Shown one piece after another: positions 32,989 through 43,238 of a stretch of DNA of 64,000 nt. Made by a program: the position numbers and the translations under genes. Under the pieces are notes generated by a model, which saw only the letters and a list, made by a program, of their open reading frames with translations, was not told where the DNA came from and did not search any database. Source of the DNA: Thermonema lapsum. Lineage in GTDB: Bacteria; Bacteroidota; Bacteroidia; Cytophagales; Thermonemataceae. The stretch spans positions 248,001-312,000 of the forward strand of contig NZ_JAASRN010000001.1 in assembly GCF_011761635.1 (NCBI RefSeq), given 5' to 3'. Each line of letters begins with the position of its first letter. Position 1 is the stretch's first letter.

Positions 32989-33343
32989 ACGATGAAGCAC
33001 TTTTTTGTGTCGCCCGATTCAGTGCCTTGATTATGAGTGCTATTGGTTAGCGTTTTTTATTGGGCTAAGATGGCGAATGCAGTTGCTCGCCAAGCTCTGG
33101 AAAACGAACGAATGCCGTTTAGGTAGGAACGGAAAGGGTAGAGCAGTTTCCGAAGCAGACGACATGCAGGCAGTGTCTGCCTTGTGCGTTTTGTGCTCGG
33201 AGCGGTCTTACGCTTGCCGTTGACAGGAAATTACCCAAAAGCACAGGCAAGCATGTAGCAAGTTTTTCCACGATATTGGAAGGCTAACTTAAAAGTGCTG
33301 CTATGTTTTGAGACCATGAAAGATGGCGCACCTACAGGCAGTT
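32989..33343. other. Spacer between the two tRNA-Asp units
   Basis: About 355 bases with no credible gene; an open frame at 33005-33223 is rich in Cys and Arg and looks like chance. A short inverted repeat (AGGCAG and CTGCCT near 33168) is the only structure seen. Confidence 0.5.
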
Positions 33344-33374
33344 AAAAAAAAAAGCCGGACAAAAGTCCGGCTTT
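33344..33374 (-). terminator. Terminator of the second tRNA-Asp unit
   Basis: The same hairpin as after the first copy (GCCGGAC, loop, GTCCGGC), followed on the minus strand by ten T. Identical sequence shows that the whole transcription unit was duplicated. Confidence 0.85.
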
Positions 33375-33381
33375 GGTATTT

Positions 33382-33458
33382 TGGCGGAACGGACGGGACT
33401 CGAACCCGCGACCTCCGGCGTGACAGGCCGGCGTTCTAACCAGCTGAACTACCGCTCC
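33382..33458 (-). tRNA. tRNA-Asp (GTC), second tandem copy
   Basis: 77 bases with encoded CCA, anticodon GTC and the same stems as the copy 517 bases to the left. Two positions differ. It lies in the same direction behind its own promoter and ends in its own terminator. Confidence 0.95.
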
Positions 33459-33473
33459 TCCGTTTTGGCGATG

Positions 33474-33505
33474 CAAATATAGAATGGTGTTTTGAGCTCT
33501 GCAAA
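33474..33505 (-). promoter_or_regulatory. Promoter of the second tRNA-Asp unit
   Basis: On the minus strand TATATTTG (33481-33474) follows TTTG (33505-33502) after 20 bases, a full match to the Bacteroidota consensus, about 16 bases before the tRNA. Confidence 0.7.
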
Positions 33506-33627
33506 TTTTTGAAAGCTAAAAAATAAAATAATTCTCCAAGCCCTTGATTTTTAAACAAAAAGAAGTTGAAGGGTGAAATATTTTGTGTGCCTTGCAGGCA
33601 GAAGGTCTGTACAAAGCAATATATTTT

Positions 33628-33635
33628 TATCTTTG
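33628..33635 (+). promoter_or_regulatory. Likely -7 element for ftsX
   Basis: A perfect TATCTTTG lies 20 bases before the ftsX ATG. No clear TTTG is found 19-21 bases upstream. Confidence 0.4.
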
Positions 33636-33655
33636 AGGACATATTTGATTGCTCT

Positions 33656-34540
33656 ATGGCAGTAAAGGAAATAAAATACAAAAAGAAGCGCTTGGGAAGC
33701 TTTCCTTTCCTCAATGTGCTGTTGAGTGTTACCATTGCTCTTTTTGTTTTGGGGCTGCTGGGGGCACTTATTTTGCAGGCAAAACGCTTGGCTGAACTGG
33801 TAGCACAAAACATAGAGGTGCAGGTGTTTTTGAACAGTGGTGTGGATGAGGCAGAAAGGCAAAAAATAGAAAAAATCATTGCAGCAAAAAATTATGTAGA
33901 TGCCAATAGCCTTCGTTTTATTTCCAAAGAAGAAGCTGCCAAAGAGCTTATCAAAGAGCTGGGGGAAGACTTTACGGAAATACTGGGCGAAAATCCACTG
34001 AAAGACTCCTATGCGCTTCGCATCAAGTCTGGCTTTTACGACGAGCGAAAGCTTAAAAAGATAGCCGAAGACCTCAAGAAAATAAACGGGGTATTTGACG
34101 TATCGTATCCACAGTCCATTGCTGCTATCATCAACCGTAATATTGCCACCATCAGTTTTGTACTCTCCTCGCTGGCGCTTTTTCTGACTATCACAGTAGT
34201 GATATTGATACACAGCACCATTCGTTTGGCTTTGTTTTCGCAGCGCTTGCTGATTCGCAGCATGCAACTGGTAGGCGCCACCGACGCCTTCGTACGCCGT
34301 CCTTTTGTGCGCAATGCCATGCTCATAGGGGCAGTAGGCGGAGTGCTTGCCTGCGCTTTGGTTTATGCCCTTTTGCAATATTTCATAGGTCAAGTGCCGG
34401 AAATAGAAATGCTCATGGATTATCGCCTCTTAGGGATTCTCGGGGGCAGCATTGTGCTTTTCGGTGCGCTCTTGTGTGGTTTCAGTTGTTATCATGCCGT
34501 AAACAAATACCTCTACAGCACTTTGGATGAGTTGTATTAA
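33656..34540 (+). CDS. ftsX: Cell division protein FtsX (ABC permease)
   Basis: 294 residues with the FtsX layout: a short cytoplasmic start, one membrane segment (about 20-45), a periplasmic domain (about 46-165, with V-Q-V-F-L and the F-I-S-K-E-E-A block), then three segments with the FtsX/MacB domain (S-M-Q-L-V-G-A-T-D-A-F-V-R-R-P-F). FtsEX controls septal peptidoglycan hydrolases. I chose the ATG at 33656, which follows a TATCTTTG element; a longer frame from 33566 would include that promoter. FtsE is not next to it, which is common in Bacteroidota. Confidence 0.92.
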   Translation: MAVKEIKYKKKRLGSFPFLNVLLSVTIALFVLGLLGALILQAKRLAELVAQNIEVQVFLNSGVDEAERQKIEKIIAAKNYVDANSLRFISKEEAAKELIKELGEDFTEILGENPLKDSYALRIKSGFYDERKLKKIAEDLKKINGVFDVSYPQSIAAIINRNIATISFVLSSLALFLTITVVILIHSTIRLALFSQRLLIRSMQLVGATDAFVRRPFVRNAMLIGAVGGVLACALVYALLQYFIGQVPEIEMLMDYRLLGILGGSIVLFGALLCGFSCYHAVNKYLYSTLDELY

Positions 34541-34803
34541 AGCAGCCGCAAAAGGCGCTTTCAACGAGGGAGTCCCGCTCCAAAGCCTGCTGCCAGTGGT
34601 GCCCAAGCACTTTTTTCTGGAGCTGCTTTCAGATGGGTAATTTCTTGGGCTTGTAGCTTGCTTGCTTCCATGCCGCAGAGAGCGGCTTCCGAGCTATCGG
34701 CAACACCGTTTCACAAAGCATAAATGCCGAAATATCGGATTGATTGAAAAAGTAGGGGCTTCCTGACAGGGGAGCCCCGAGAGGTAGATGCTGTGAGGAC
34801 TAC

Positions 34804-37623
34804 TCATTTTGCATTTGATAGATGATTTTTCAAAAAGGGAGCGGTGGGGCTTTCCTTTACTTGCAAAAGCCCTTCGGGAATGCCTTCGTAGAGCAGGTAG
34901 CCACCCGCTTCGCCTCCTTCGGGACCCAGCTCTATGAGCCAGTCTGCCGATTTGATGACTTCTACGTTGTGTTCTATAATCAAAACGCTGTTGCCTTGCT
35001 CAATGAGCGCCTGCAGTGCTTTGAGCAGCTTGTGTATGTCGTGTATGTGCAGTCCTGTGGTGGGTTCGTCAAAAATAAACAGCGTGTGCCCTTTATGGCT
35101 GCCGCCACCATCGAGGAAAGTAGCCAGCTTGAGGCGCTGTGCTTCACCGCCCGACAGGGTAGATGCCGACTGCCCCAAACGCACATACCCTAAGCCTACT
35201 TCATGAAGCAGCTGCAGCTTCTGTGCTATTTTCTTTTCTTCCTCAAAGAAACGCAGGGCTTCCTCCACGGTCATGTCGAGCACATCGGCGATGCTCTTGC
35301 CTTTATATTCTACTTCGAGCACCTCGGGCTTGAAGCGCTTCCCGCCACATACCTCACAGGTGATGTGTATATCTGCCATAAATTGCATTTCAATGCATAT
35401 TTCGCCTTCGCCCTGACAGTTTTCGCAGCGCCCGCCCTCTATGTTGAAAGAAAAAGTGCCCGGTTTGTAGCCCCTTGCTTTTGCCAAAGGCTGTGAGGCA
35501 TACAACTCACGGATGGCGTCGTACGCTTTGATGTAGGTTACGGGATTGGAACGCGAAGAGCGCCCCATAGGACGTTGGTCTATGAATTGTACGTCTTTGA
35601 TTACGGCTACATCTCCTTCCAAGGCTTTGAACTTACCGCTTTCTTCCTCCACTTTTATGTCGAGGCGACGTGCCAAGGCAGGGTACAAAATGCGCTTGAC
35701 CAAGGTCGATTTTCCCGAGCCGGAAACACCTGCAATGACCGTGAGCACACCCAAGGGGATGGTAACGTCGATTTTTTTGAGGTTGTGTTGGGCAGCTCCC
35801 GTAATGCGCAGCTTTTGGGTCCATGGGCGTCGTAGGGTGGGGGTAGGTATTTGCAGTTGTCCGTTGAGGTAGCGTAGGGTGTAAGAACGCGCTATGGCGG
35901 CTTCATCTGCTTCTTCTATTTTACCTTGAAAGACTATTTCGCCACCGCCACTGCCGGCTTCAGGTCCTATGTCAATGAGGTAATCGGCAGAGCGAATCAC
36001 TTCTTCTTCATGCTCTACCACAATGACCGTATTGCCTATGTCGCGCAGTTTCTTGAGCACGCTCACCAGACGGTGAGTGTCTCGCGGGTGAAGCCCAATG
36101 CTTGGCTCGTCGAGTATATACATGGAGCCTACCAAAGCACTACCCAGTGAAGTAGTCAGGCGCATGCGCTGATACTCGCCCCCTGAAAGGGTATTGGCGG
36201 CACGGTTGAGGGTCAGGTAACCTAAGCCTACTTCCTGCATGTAGTGCAGACGGTTTTTGATTTCTATGAGCAGCCGTCGTGCCACTTGTTGTTCGTGTTC
36301 ATTGAGCTGCAGCGAGCCGAAGAAAGCGGCTAATTTGTCTATGGGCATCAGCACTAGTTCTTGGATGGAAACTCCTTGTATTTTTACATAGCTTGCTTCC
36401 TTGCGGATGCGCGTGCCTCGGCAGTCGGGGCAAAGCGTGCGCCCGCGATAGCGCGACAAAAACACGCGGTATTGTATCTTGTGCGCTTGGGAAGCGATGT
36501 AGTCAAAGAAGGCGTAGATGCCTTGCAGCTCCTCCTTGCCATACCACAGCAGCTCTTTTTCTTGTGCAGAGAGGTCTTCATATGGTTTGTGAATGGGGAA
36601 ACCGTAGCGGTGCGCCTGTTTGATAAAAGCTTGCTTCCATTCGTTCATGCGGGGCGTGCGCCAAGGAGCTACGGCATCGGAATAGACCGAAAGCGAGGGG
36701 TCGGGGATGACCAACTCTTCGGAAATGCCCAGTGTAGTGCCAAAGCCTTCGCAGGTAGGGCAGGCACCGTAAGGATTGTTGAAGCTGAACAAAGCCACGC
36801 TCGGTTCTTCGAAAGTCATGCCATCCAGTTCGAATTTGTCAGAAAAGTGGTGCATGTCATCGGGCAGGAGCAAGACATAACACTCATCGTGCCCTTCAAA
36901 AAAGGCAGTTTGTACCGAGTCGCTGAGCCTGTAATAGAGTGTTTCGTCGTCGCGATTGCGCAGTGCCAATCGGTCGATGAGCAAATACACCAGATGGCTT
37001 TTTTTGAACTTGATTTTCTTTGGGTCCTCCAGCAACTGGCTGATATCTTTGATTTCGTTTTCATAGAAAATGCGGGAGAAGCCCTTCTGAAGAATAATAC
37101 GCAGTTCTTCTTCCCAGCTGCGCTCATTGGCTTTGTGGATGGGTGCCAGTATGCATAGCTTAGTGCCTTCTGCTTGGCTCAAAATAAAGTCCACCACATC
37201 TTGTACAGTATGACGTTTGACCTCACGCCCCGAAATAGGGGAGAAGGTGCGTCCGATGCGAGCAAAGAGCAGCTTGAGGTAATCGTAAATTTCGGTGACG
37301 GTACCCACCGTGGAGCGGCTGTTGCGGCTGCCGGTTTTTTGTTCTATAGCAATAGCTGGCGATAAGCCGTAAATGGCTTCCACTTGTGGTTTTTCCATAC
37401 GTCCTAAAAATTGACGCACATAAGCGCTTAGACTTTCTACGTACATGCGTTGCCCTTCGGCAAAAAGCGTATCGAAAGCAAGCGACGATTTGCCCGAGCC
37501 CGACAAGCCACTGATGACGGTGAAGCTGTTGCGCGGAATGCGTACGTCAACGCTTTTGAGGTTATGTTCGGCAGCCCCTTTTACAATGATATCTTGTTGC
37601 AAATGTTTTTCTAAAACGTCCAT
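34804..37623 (-). CDS. uvrA: UvrABC excinuclease subunit A
   Basis: 939 residues, full length. UvrA recognises DNA lesions and loads UvrB in nucleotide excision repair. Two ABC ATPase modules are seen: Walker A G-L-S-G-S-G-K-S-S (39-47) and a second G-V-S-G-S-G-K-S-T in the C-terminal half, both with signature L-S-G-G-E. Zinc modules appear as C-P-T-C-E-G, C-P-D-C-R-G and C-E-N-C-Q-G...C-E-V-C-G-G. A perfect minus-strand TATCTTTG lies 37 bases upstream of the ATG. No frameshift is seen. Confidence 0.98.
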   Translation of the reverse strand: MDVLEKHLQQDIIVKGAAEHNLKSVDVRIPRNSFTVISGLSGSGKSSLAFDTLFAEGQRMYVESLSAYVRQFLGRMEKPQVEAIYGLSPAIAIEQKTGSRNSRSTVGTVTEIYDYLKLLFARIGRTFSPISGREVKRHTVQDVVDFILSQAEGTKLCILAPIHKANERSWEEELRIILQKGFSRIFYENEIKDISQLLEDPKKIKFKKSHLVYLLIDRLALRNRDDETLYYRLSDSVQTAFFEGHDECYVLLLPDDMHHFSDKFELDGMTFEEPSVALFSFNNPYGACPTCEGFGTTLGISEELVIPDPSLSVYSDAVAPWRTPRMNEWKQAFIKQAHRYGFPIHKPYEDLSAQEKELLWYGKEELQGIYAFFDYIASQAHKIQYRVFLSRYRGRTLCPDCRGTRIRKEASYVKIQGVSIQELVLMPIDKLAAFFGSLQLNEHEQQVARRLLIEIKNRLHYMQEVGLGYLTLNRAANTLSGGEYQRMRLTTSLGSALVGSMYILDEPSIGLHPRDTHRLVSVLKKLRDIGNTVIVVEHEEEVIRSADYLIDIGPEAGSGGGEIVFQGKIEEADEAAIARSYTLRYLNGQLQIPTPTLRRPWTQKLRITGAAQHNLKKIDVTIPLGVLTVIAGVSGSGKSTLVKRILYPALARRLDIKVEEESGKFKALEGDVAVIKDVQFIDQRPMGRSSRSNPVTYIKAYDAIRELYASQPLAKARGYKPGTFSFNIEGGRCENCQGEGEICIEMQFMADIHITCEVCGGKRFKPEVLEVEYKGKSIADVLDMTVEEALRFFEEEKKIAQKLQLLHEVGLGYVRLGQSASTLSGGEAQRLKLATFLDGGGSHKGHTLFIFDEPTTGLHIHDIHKLLKALQALIEQGNSVLIIEHNVEVIKSADWLIELGPEGGEAGGYLLYEGIPEGLLQVKESPTAPFLKNHLSNAK

Positions 37624-37990
37624 ACCTTTTTTCTAAGCAGTTCATGGTATTTAACTAAACAAAGATATCGAATGTTGAACGATAGGCATGCCATCGGCGC
37701 TTTTTTTGCTGCCTTTCAGGATGTATTCATGCAAAAATGAAGACAGAGCCCTTCATCAAAACTCTTACTCATTCATCGGTATTGGCAAGGAGCGCAAGGT
37801 AGTAGCCCCTACCATAGACAACTCCCGCTTTTTTGCGCGGGAAGGCATATATATGTCCGAGAACAGCATGAGGTGGTACATGCTGCGGCAGAAACAGAAA
37901 TCATTACACGGTGCAGCAAACATTTTAATACAGTGCAGACAAATAACTTCATATACTTATCTTGCGTACTGTGTAAAAACTGCTTGTATT
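37624..37990. other. Divergent intergenic region between uvrA and a secreted protein gene
   Basis: 367 bases. On the minus strand TATCTTTG (37667-37660) is the probable -7 element of uvrA. A short perfect hairpin (TCCCGC and GCGGGA near 37827-37843) is present. An open frame runs through to the next gene but lacks coding character. No other gene is seen. Confidence 0.5.
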
Positions 37991-38662
37991 ATGAAGAGAA
38001 CGCTGATTTTATTGATTTTTGTGTTTGTTAGCCTTGCTTGTGCGCCTGCTTGGGCTCAAAGCGATTTTTTTGAAGGTCTCGTTCGCTATCGTCATTTTAT
38101 TGAGGTGAAAGACAGCTTAGCCAATGAGTGGGAAGCGATGAACCTTTATGGTTCAGGCGCCGATTTCTACATAAACAAAAACGGGGCGTATCGCATAGAG
38201 CCTAAAGGCACCCCTGTGGAGTGGCAGATATATGACCCTGCAAAAGCTCGTATTTATTTTAAGTTCACTAAGCGCGACACCATCTATTGGCACTCTGCTA
38301 CCATACCTACCGAAGAAGTCGTAGAAGTCTATCCGGTGAAAAAAGAGAAAGATTATCTGTTGGGTTATACTTGCCACTTATTGATGATGAAAGTAAAAAC
38401 AAAGGGCAGCCATCCCGAAATTTTGGGCAAGATGTATTTCTTTGCACCGGAGTTGAAAGTTAATGCGGCTGCTTTTGCGCACCATAAAACCAACTCACAG
38501 GACCGCGTGATGTCTATCATGCAGGCGATTCCCCTGCGTGTGGTGGTGCTTCAGCGCCATTACCGGGTCATTATGGAAGCAGAAGAGGTGGAGGAGCGTA
38601 ACTTAGCTGCCGATTTATTTCAAATTCCATCCGGTTTACCGCAAAAAGAACTCCATTTTTAG
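37991..38662 (+). CDS. Secreted protein of unknown function
   Basis: 223 residues with a signal peptide (cleavage near A-W-A-Q). The mature protein is beta-rich with many Tyr, Lys and Glu residues; segments such as F-F-E-G-L-V-R-Y-R-H-F-I and the Y-L-L-G-Y-T-C-H-L-L strand resemble the loose GLPGLI/DUF4412 class of Bacteroidota periplasmic proteins, but the naming motif is absent, so I do not assign it. I chose the ATG at 37991 because it starts a good signal peptide; the frame is open upstream for another hundred codons. Confidence 0.65.
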   Translation: MKRTLILLIFVFVSLACAPAWAQSDFFEGLVRYRHFIEVKDSLANEWEAMNLYGSGADFYINKNGAYRIEPKGTPVEWQIYDPAKARIYFKFTKRDTIYWHSATIPTEEVVEVYPVKKEKDYLLGYTCHLLMMKVKTKGSHPEILGKMYFFAPELKVNAAAFAHHKTNSQDRVMSIMQAIPLRVVVLQRHYRVIMEAEEVEERNLAADLFQIPSGLPQKELHF

Positions 38663-38755
38663 GTGCAATAAACACAGCTGCTTGGTCTTTAATATGGACA
38701 GGGCAAAAGGAAACAATCCATAGGAATGCACATCTTTTTTTTGAACAAAACTCCT

Positions 38756-38763
38756 TAACTTTG
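38756..38763 (+). promoter_or_regulatory. Likely -7 element for gcvP
   Basis: A perfect TAACTTTG lies 40 bases before the gcvP ATG. The upstream TTTG at 38740 is too near (12 bases) to be its partner, so only this element is supported. Confidence 0.4.
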
Positions 38764-38803
38764 GGTCATATTTGCCAAAAAGCTTTTTTATAATCCAAAG
38801 AAT

Positions 38804-41674
38804 ATGAAACAAGACTGGTACCGCCCTGTCCCCTTTGTGGAGCGCCATATAGGCTCCGACGCGGCAGAGCAAAAGGAGATGCTTCGTACCATCGGAGTAG
38901 AATCCATCGAAGAGCTGATTGCCCAAACCATTCCCGCCTCGATACGTTTGCAACAGCCCATGGCATTGCCCGATGCTGTGGATGAGCGCCACTTCTTGGA
39001 AGAGTTCAAAGCACTGGCGCAAAAAAACAAGGTATATCGCTCCTACATCGGCATGGGGTATTATGGCACAGTAACCCCGTCGGTTATCCTGCGAAATATA
39101 CTTGAAAATCCCGCTTGGTACACGGCTTATACGCCCTACCAAGCGGAAATTGCTCAAGGACGCCTCGAGGCTTTGCTGAATTTCCAAACCATGATTGCCG
39201 ACCTCACCGGCATGGAGCTGGCAAACGCTTCGCTGCTCGATGAAGCTACTGCAGCAGCAGAAGCCATGAACATGCTTTATCAGACTCGCCCCAAAGAGCA
39301 AGAAGACTGCCACCGCTTTTTTGTGTCGAAATATTGTTTTCCGCAAACTATAGATGTGCTGCTTACCCGTGCTGAACCTTTAGGAATAGAGCTTGTGGTA
39401 GGGGATGAAAATAGCATCAATTGGGAACAAGAGTCCTTTTTTGGCGTGCTGGTGCAGTACCCGAACGTGGAAGGAGAGGTGATAGACTATACCGCTCTCT
39501 TTGAAAAAGCCCATGCCCGAGGCACTCGTTGCGTGGTAGCTGCCGACCTCTTGAGTTTGTGCCTGCTAAAGTCGCCTGCTGCCATGGGTGCTGAAGTAGC
39601 TGTGGGTTCCACTCAGCGTTTTGGGGTGCCTATGGGCTTTGGCGGACCTCATGCAGCTTATTTTGCCACGAAAGAGGAGTATAAGCGCCACATTCCGGGG
39701 CGCATCATTGGCGTTTCGAAAGATGCCGAGGGCAAACCTGCCCTGCGTATGGCATTGCAAACCCGTGAGCAGCACATTCGCCGCGAGCGCGCTACTTCCA
39801 ACATCTGCACATCGCAGGTACTGCTGGCAGTCATGGCAAGCATGTATGCCGTTTATCATGGACCACAGGGCTTGCGTCGCATAGCAGAGCGTGTGCATGG
39901 TATGACGGCGCTTTTGGCAGATACCTTACAAAAAGCGGGCTTCAGCTTGCGCAACAAAACCTATTTCGACACGCTGACCATCGCTTGCAACAATCCCGAT
40001 GCGGTACGTGCTGCCGCCGAGAAACGTCAAATCAACTTGTATTACGGAGAAGATTACGTCCGTTTGTCGATAGATGAAACCGTAAGACCACAAGACCTTG
40101 AAGACTTGCTGGCTGTGTTTGCTGAGGCAGGTGCAGCCTCGCTGGCTTTGTCTTTACCCGACACGCCCCCTTGTACTGTGCCCCCCGCTCTGCTGCGTTC
40201 GGTAGATTACCTTCAGCATCCGGTATTCAATACTCACCATACCGAGCATGAGATGCTGCGTTATATCCGCTCTCTTGAAGAAAAAGACCTCTCTTTAGTG
40301 CATTCCATGATTTCGCTGGGCAGTTGTACCATGAAGCTGAATGCCACTACCGAGATGCTGCCAGTTACTTGGGCAGAGTGGGCAAACATCCATCCTTTTG
40401 CGCCTTCTGCTCAGACCGAAGGCTACCGCCTCATGATAGAGCGCTTGTCGCAATGGCTGTGTACCATCACTGGCTTCGATGCTATTTCTATGCAGCCCAA
40501 TTCTGGGGCTCAGGGCGAATATACTGGATTGATGGTCATCAGGGCTTATTTGAAGTCGAAAGGCGAGGGGCATCGTCATGTAGCGCTCATTCCGGCTTCT
40601 GCGCATGGTACCAACCCCGCCAGCGCCGTTATGGCGGGCATGAAGGTGGTTGTAGTGAAAACCGATGAGCGTGGTAACATAGATATAGAAGACCTGAAAG
40701 CAAAAGCGCAGCAGCATGCCAATGATTTGGCTTGTCTGATGATTACTTATCCTTCTACTCACGGGGTGTTCGAAGAATCGGTGCAGGAAATATGCGATAT
40801 TATCCACCAATATGGCGGACAGGTGTATATGGACGGTGCCAACATGAACGCCCAAGTAGGTTTAACCAATCCTGCTATTATTGGGGCTGATGTGTGCCAC
40901 TTGAACCTGCATAAAACCTTCTGTATTCCGCATGGTGGTGGTGGTCCCGGCATGGGACCCATTGCGGTGAAGAAGCACTTGGCACCTTTCTTGCCCAACC
41001 ACGTGATGAGCGGTGAGAAGCATGCCCAAGGCATCCATGCCGTAGCTGCGGCGCCTTTTGGCAGTGCCAGCATTTTGCCTATCTCGTATGCCTACATTGC
41101 CATGATGGGAGCAGAAGGGCTTACCGAAGCTACCAAAGCTGCCATTCTACATGCCAATTACATTAAAGCGCGTTTGGAGAAGGCTTATCCTATCTTATAT
41201 ACAAATGAAAAAGGACGGGTAGCTCATGAAATGATTATCGATTGTCGTGCTTTCAAGAAAGTAGGCATAGAGGTAGAAGACATCGCCAAGCGCCTAATGG
41301 ATTATGGCTTCCATGCACCTACGGTTTCCTTCCCTGTGCCCGGTACGCTCATGATAGAACCCACCGAAAGTGAAAGTAAAGCCGAGTTAGACCGTTTTTG
41401 TGATGCACTGTTGGCAATCAGGGAAGAAATTGCCGAAATAGAGCGTGGAGAGTATCCAAAAGACAACAACGTGCTGACGAATGCGCCGCATACGGCAGCT
41501 ATGTTGACTGCGGCGGAGTGGAATTATCCTTACAGTCGTGAAAAGGCAGCTTATCCCTTGCCTTATTTATATCAGCGCAAGTTTTGGGTACCGGTGCGTC
41601 GTGTCGATAACGCTTATGGCGACCGCAATCTCGTATGCAGCTGTTTGCCGGTAAGTGCTTATGAAGCGGTGTAG
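38804..41674 (+). CDS. gcvP: Glycine dehydrogenase (decarboxylating), P-protein
   Basis: 956 residues, the fused alpha-beta form. As P-protein of the glycine cleavage system it decarboxylates glycine with pyridoxal phosphate and passes the aminomethyl group to the H-protein lipoyl arm. The PLP lysine is Lys704 in [15 protein letters not shown], and the N-terminal half has the R-H-I-G and G-x-G-Y-Y-G-T blocks. The genes for the H- and T-proteins are not in the window. It ends at a strong terminator. Confidence 0.98.
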   Translation: MKQDWYRPVPFVERHIGSDAAEQKEMLRTIGVESIEELIAQTIPASIRLQQPMALPDAVDERHFLEEFKALAQKNKVYRSYIGMGYYGTVTPSVILRNILENPAWYTAYTPYQAEIAQGRLEALLNFQTMIADLTGMELANASLLDEATAAAEAMNMLYQTRPKEQEDCHRFFVSKYCFPQTIDVLLTRAEPLGIELVVGDENSINWEQESFFGVLVQYPNVEGEVIDYTALFEKAHARGTRCVVAADLLSLCLLKSPAAMGAEVAVGSTQRFGVPMGFGGPHAAYFATKEEYKRHIPGRIIGVSKDAEGKPALRMALQTREQHIRRERATSNICTSQVLLAVMASMYAVYHGPQGLRRIAERVHGMTALLADTLQKAGFSLRNKTYFDTLTIACNNPDAVRAAAEKRQINLYYGEDYVRLSIDETVRPQDLEDLLAVFAEAGAASLALSLPDTPPCTVPPALLRSVDYLQHPVFNTHHTEHEMLRYIRSLEEKDLSLVHSMISLGSCTMKLNATTEMLPVTWAEWANIHPFAPSAQTEGYRLMIERLSQWLCTITGFDAISMQPNSGAQGEYTGLMVIRAYLKSKGEGHRHVALIPASAHGTNPASAVMAGMKVVVVKTDERGNIDIEDLKAKAQQHANDLACLMITYPSTHGVFEESVQEICDIIHQYGGQVYMDGANMNAQVGLTNPAIIGADVCHLNLHKTFCIPHGGGGPGMGPIAVKKHLAPFLPNHVMSGEKHAQGIHAVAAAPFGSASILPISYAYIAMMGAEGLTEATKAAILHANYIKARLEKAYPILYTNEKGRVAHEMIIDCRAFKKVGIEVEDIAKRLMDYGFHAPTVSFPVPGTLMIEPTESESKAELDRFCDALLAIREEIAEIERGEYPKDNNVLTNAPHTAAMLTAAEWNYPYSREKAAYPLPYLYQRKFWVPVRRVDNAYGDRNLVCSCLPVSAYEAV

Positions 41675-41711
41675 GAATGAATGACCAATCGTAGCCAAGT
41701 GGTGATACAAC

Positions 41712-41741
41712 AAAAGGGAGCTTTGGCGGCTCCCTTTTGTC
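41712..41741 (+). terminator. Terminator of gcvP
   Basis: A 10-bp stem, AAAAGGGAGC and GCTCCCTTTT, with a 7-base loop, followed by GTCTTT. It lies 37 bases after the gcvP stop. Confidence 0.7.
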
Positions 41742-41778
41742 TTTCGGTTACAATATTTTTTTGCTTGAAGTGCATTTT

Positions 41779-41955
41779 TTATTTTTTCACCAGAACGTAG
41801 GTCATATACAGCAATTTCTTTTCATCTATCTCTTCCACATTGATGCTGATATCCTTTAAGTGCCATCCTTCTTTGACAAGTGCGGTAATGTCAGAAATAT
41901 CCACACTATTTTCAGAGAGCAAATTGACAATTTTCACTATCTCTTTCTTTTCCAT
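41779..41955 (-). CDS. 58-residue protein, unknown
   Basis: A short open frame from ATG (41955) to TAA (41779): M-E-K-K-E-I-V-K-I-V-N-L-L-S-E-N, then S-V-D-I-S-D-I-T, K-E-G-W-H-L-K-D-I-S-I-N-V and a final strand with Y-M-T-Y-V-L-V-K-K. Predicted as helix then two or three strands, with normal codon use for this genome. No family is recognised. It lies downstream of the SpoIIE-type phosphatase gene in the same direction (78 bases after it), so it may be the tail of that operon. Confidence 0.6.
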   Translation of the reverse strand: MEKKEIVKIVNLLSENSVDISDITALVKEGWHLKDISINVEEIDEKKLLYMTYVLVKK

Positions 41956-42033
41956 ATGAATAGTTTTTAGGATTCGCTGTTTTTTCTATTGATTGGTCAA
42001 TATATGAAAAAAAGCGTATAAGAGGCAATTTTT

Positions 42034-43236
42034 TTAGAAAAAACGACAGCACAAAATGGTGCAGTCGTCGTGGGGTTGTACCTCTTGGCAAAAGGTGTTG
42101 AGGTCGTTCAGCAAGCTTTGTATAAACTCATGAACCGGCAAGTGATGGTTGCGTTGAATAAATTGCTCCAGTTTTTCTATTCCATATTGCTCCGATTGTG
42201 TGTTGTGTATCTCTACCAAGCCATCGGTATAAGCCAGCAGCAGCGCTTTTTCGACTTTTTCTATCGTAGATATTTCTAAAAAGGGCAAAGGGCAAAAACA
42301 GCCCAAGACGGTGCTGCCCCGCGACAGCTGCTGAATCGGGCGTCCGGCGCTGTACAAAAAAGGCGGATGATGTCCTGCATTGATGTAAGACATTTGTTTT
42401 TTGCCAAAGTGATAGTGCGCCAGAAAGACCGTGATGAAGTTTTCGCCTTGTGTGTTCTCATAAATCAACTCGTTGAGTTGGTGGATGATGTCGGGTAGAT
42501 GATGTGTGTTTTTCACAATAGCACGGAGTGAAGCCTGAAAGTTTGCCATCATTAAGGCGGCACCTATGCCTTTACCGGATACGTCGGCAATACAGAGCAG
42601 CACTTCTTCTTGGCTGATACGTATGACATCATAAAAATCACCACCTACATTACGGTGGGGTTGGTAAAAAACGGCTAAATCAAATTTGTCTTGGTGGGCA
42701 ATCTGTGCGGGCAACAGCATGCGTTGCACCCTTTGAGCCAACGCCAGCTCACGCTGCAGGGCTTCCTGTTCTATTTGTTTACGGACCAAACGCTTGTTTT
42801 CTATGGCTACCAGCACAATATTGCTCAGTGTCTGTACGAATTCCAAGTCTATTTCTTCCTCGCCATAGGTACTCAGAAAAACATGGGCAAGCGCTTTGCC
42901 CTGATGAATGACCGGCACTATCCAATCATATACCTTAAAAATAGAAGGCAGTTGTGTTTGAGAAAGGCGGATGGGATGCTGTATGGTCGATAGTATTTGC
43001 TGGCTTTGTTCATCTATGGTTGTGGGGAGCTGGCTGCGCTGACTCTGTGGTATTTTGCGCAGGCACTCCTGTGGGCTTTCCCACGCATAAAGGGCTGCCT
43101 TGGAAAAATGCAAGTAGCCTTGTAGTGTGAATTGATAAATACGGTACAGCTGTTCTTCGCTGAGGTTGGCATTGATAGCTTGAGTTACCTCCAGCAGTGC
43201 TTTGAGTGCAATATCCTGTTTGTCTTTCACTGCCAT
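42034..43236 (-). CDS. SpoIIE/PP2C-type serine phosphatase with an N-terminal GAF-like domain
   Basis: 400 residues. The first part (about 5-160) looks like a GAF domain. A coiled linker (E-L-A-L-A-Q-R-V-Q-R-M-L-L-P) follows, then the PP2C fold from about 190 on: G-G-D-F-Y-D-V, D-V-S-G-K-G, A-G-H-H-P-P, and the final D-D-C-T-I-L. The metal-binding Asp residues are therefore present. Such proteins dephosphorylate phosphoproteins in partner-switching systems; the SiaC-like protein at 11279-11671 is one possible target. I chose the ATG at 43236; a GTG at 43245 would overlap the upstream gene. The fifth gene of the leftward operon. Confidence 0.87.
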   Translation of the reverse strand: MAVKDKQDIALKALLEVTQAINANLSEEQLYRIYQFTLQGYLHFSKAALYAWESPQECLRKIPQSQRSQLPTTIDEQSQQILSTIQHPIRLSQTQLPSIFKVYDWIVPVIHQGKALAHVFLSTYGEEEIDLEFVQTLSNIVLVAIENKRLVRKQIEQEALQRELALAQRVQRMLLPAQIAHQDKFDLAVFYQPHRNVGGDFYDVIRISQEEVLLCIADVSGKGIGAALMMANFQASLRAIVKNTHHLPDIIHQLNELIYENTQGENFITVFLAHYHFGKKQMSYINAGHHPPFLYSAGRPIQQLSRGSTVLGCFCPLPFLEISTIEKVEKALLLAYTDGLVEIHNTQSEQYGIEKLEQFIQRNHHLPVHEFIQSLLNDLNTFCQEVQPHDDCTILCCRFF

Positions 43237-43238
43237 CT

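Noticed and set aside
33005-33223. 72-residue open frame between the tRNA-Asp copies
   Set aside because: Rich in Cys, Arg and Trp with no family pattern, no promoter and no ribosome site; most likely chance in a non-coding spacer.
34541-34803. Possible small RNA or terminator downstream of ftsX
   Set aside because: A GGGGCT/AGCCCC hairpin is present but no T run or promoter; nothing more supports it.
37688-37990. N-terminal extension of the secreted protein
   Set aside because: Open only by chance: the signal peptide begins at 37991 and the extension has no family or codon pattern.
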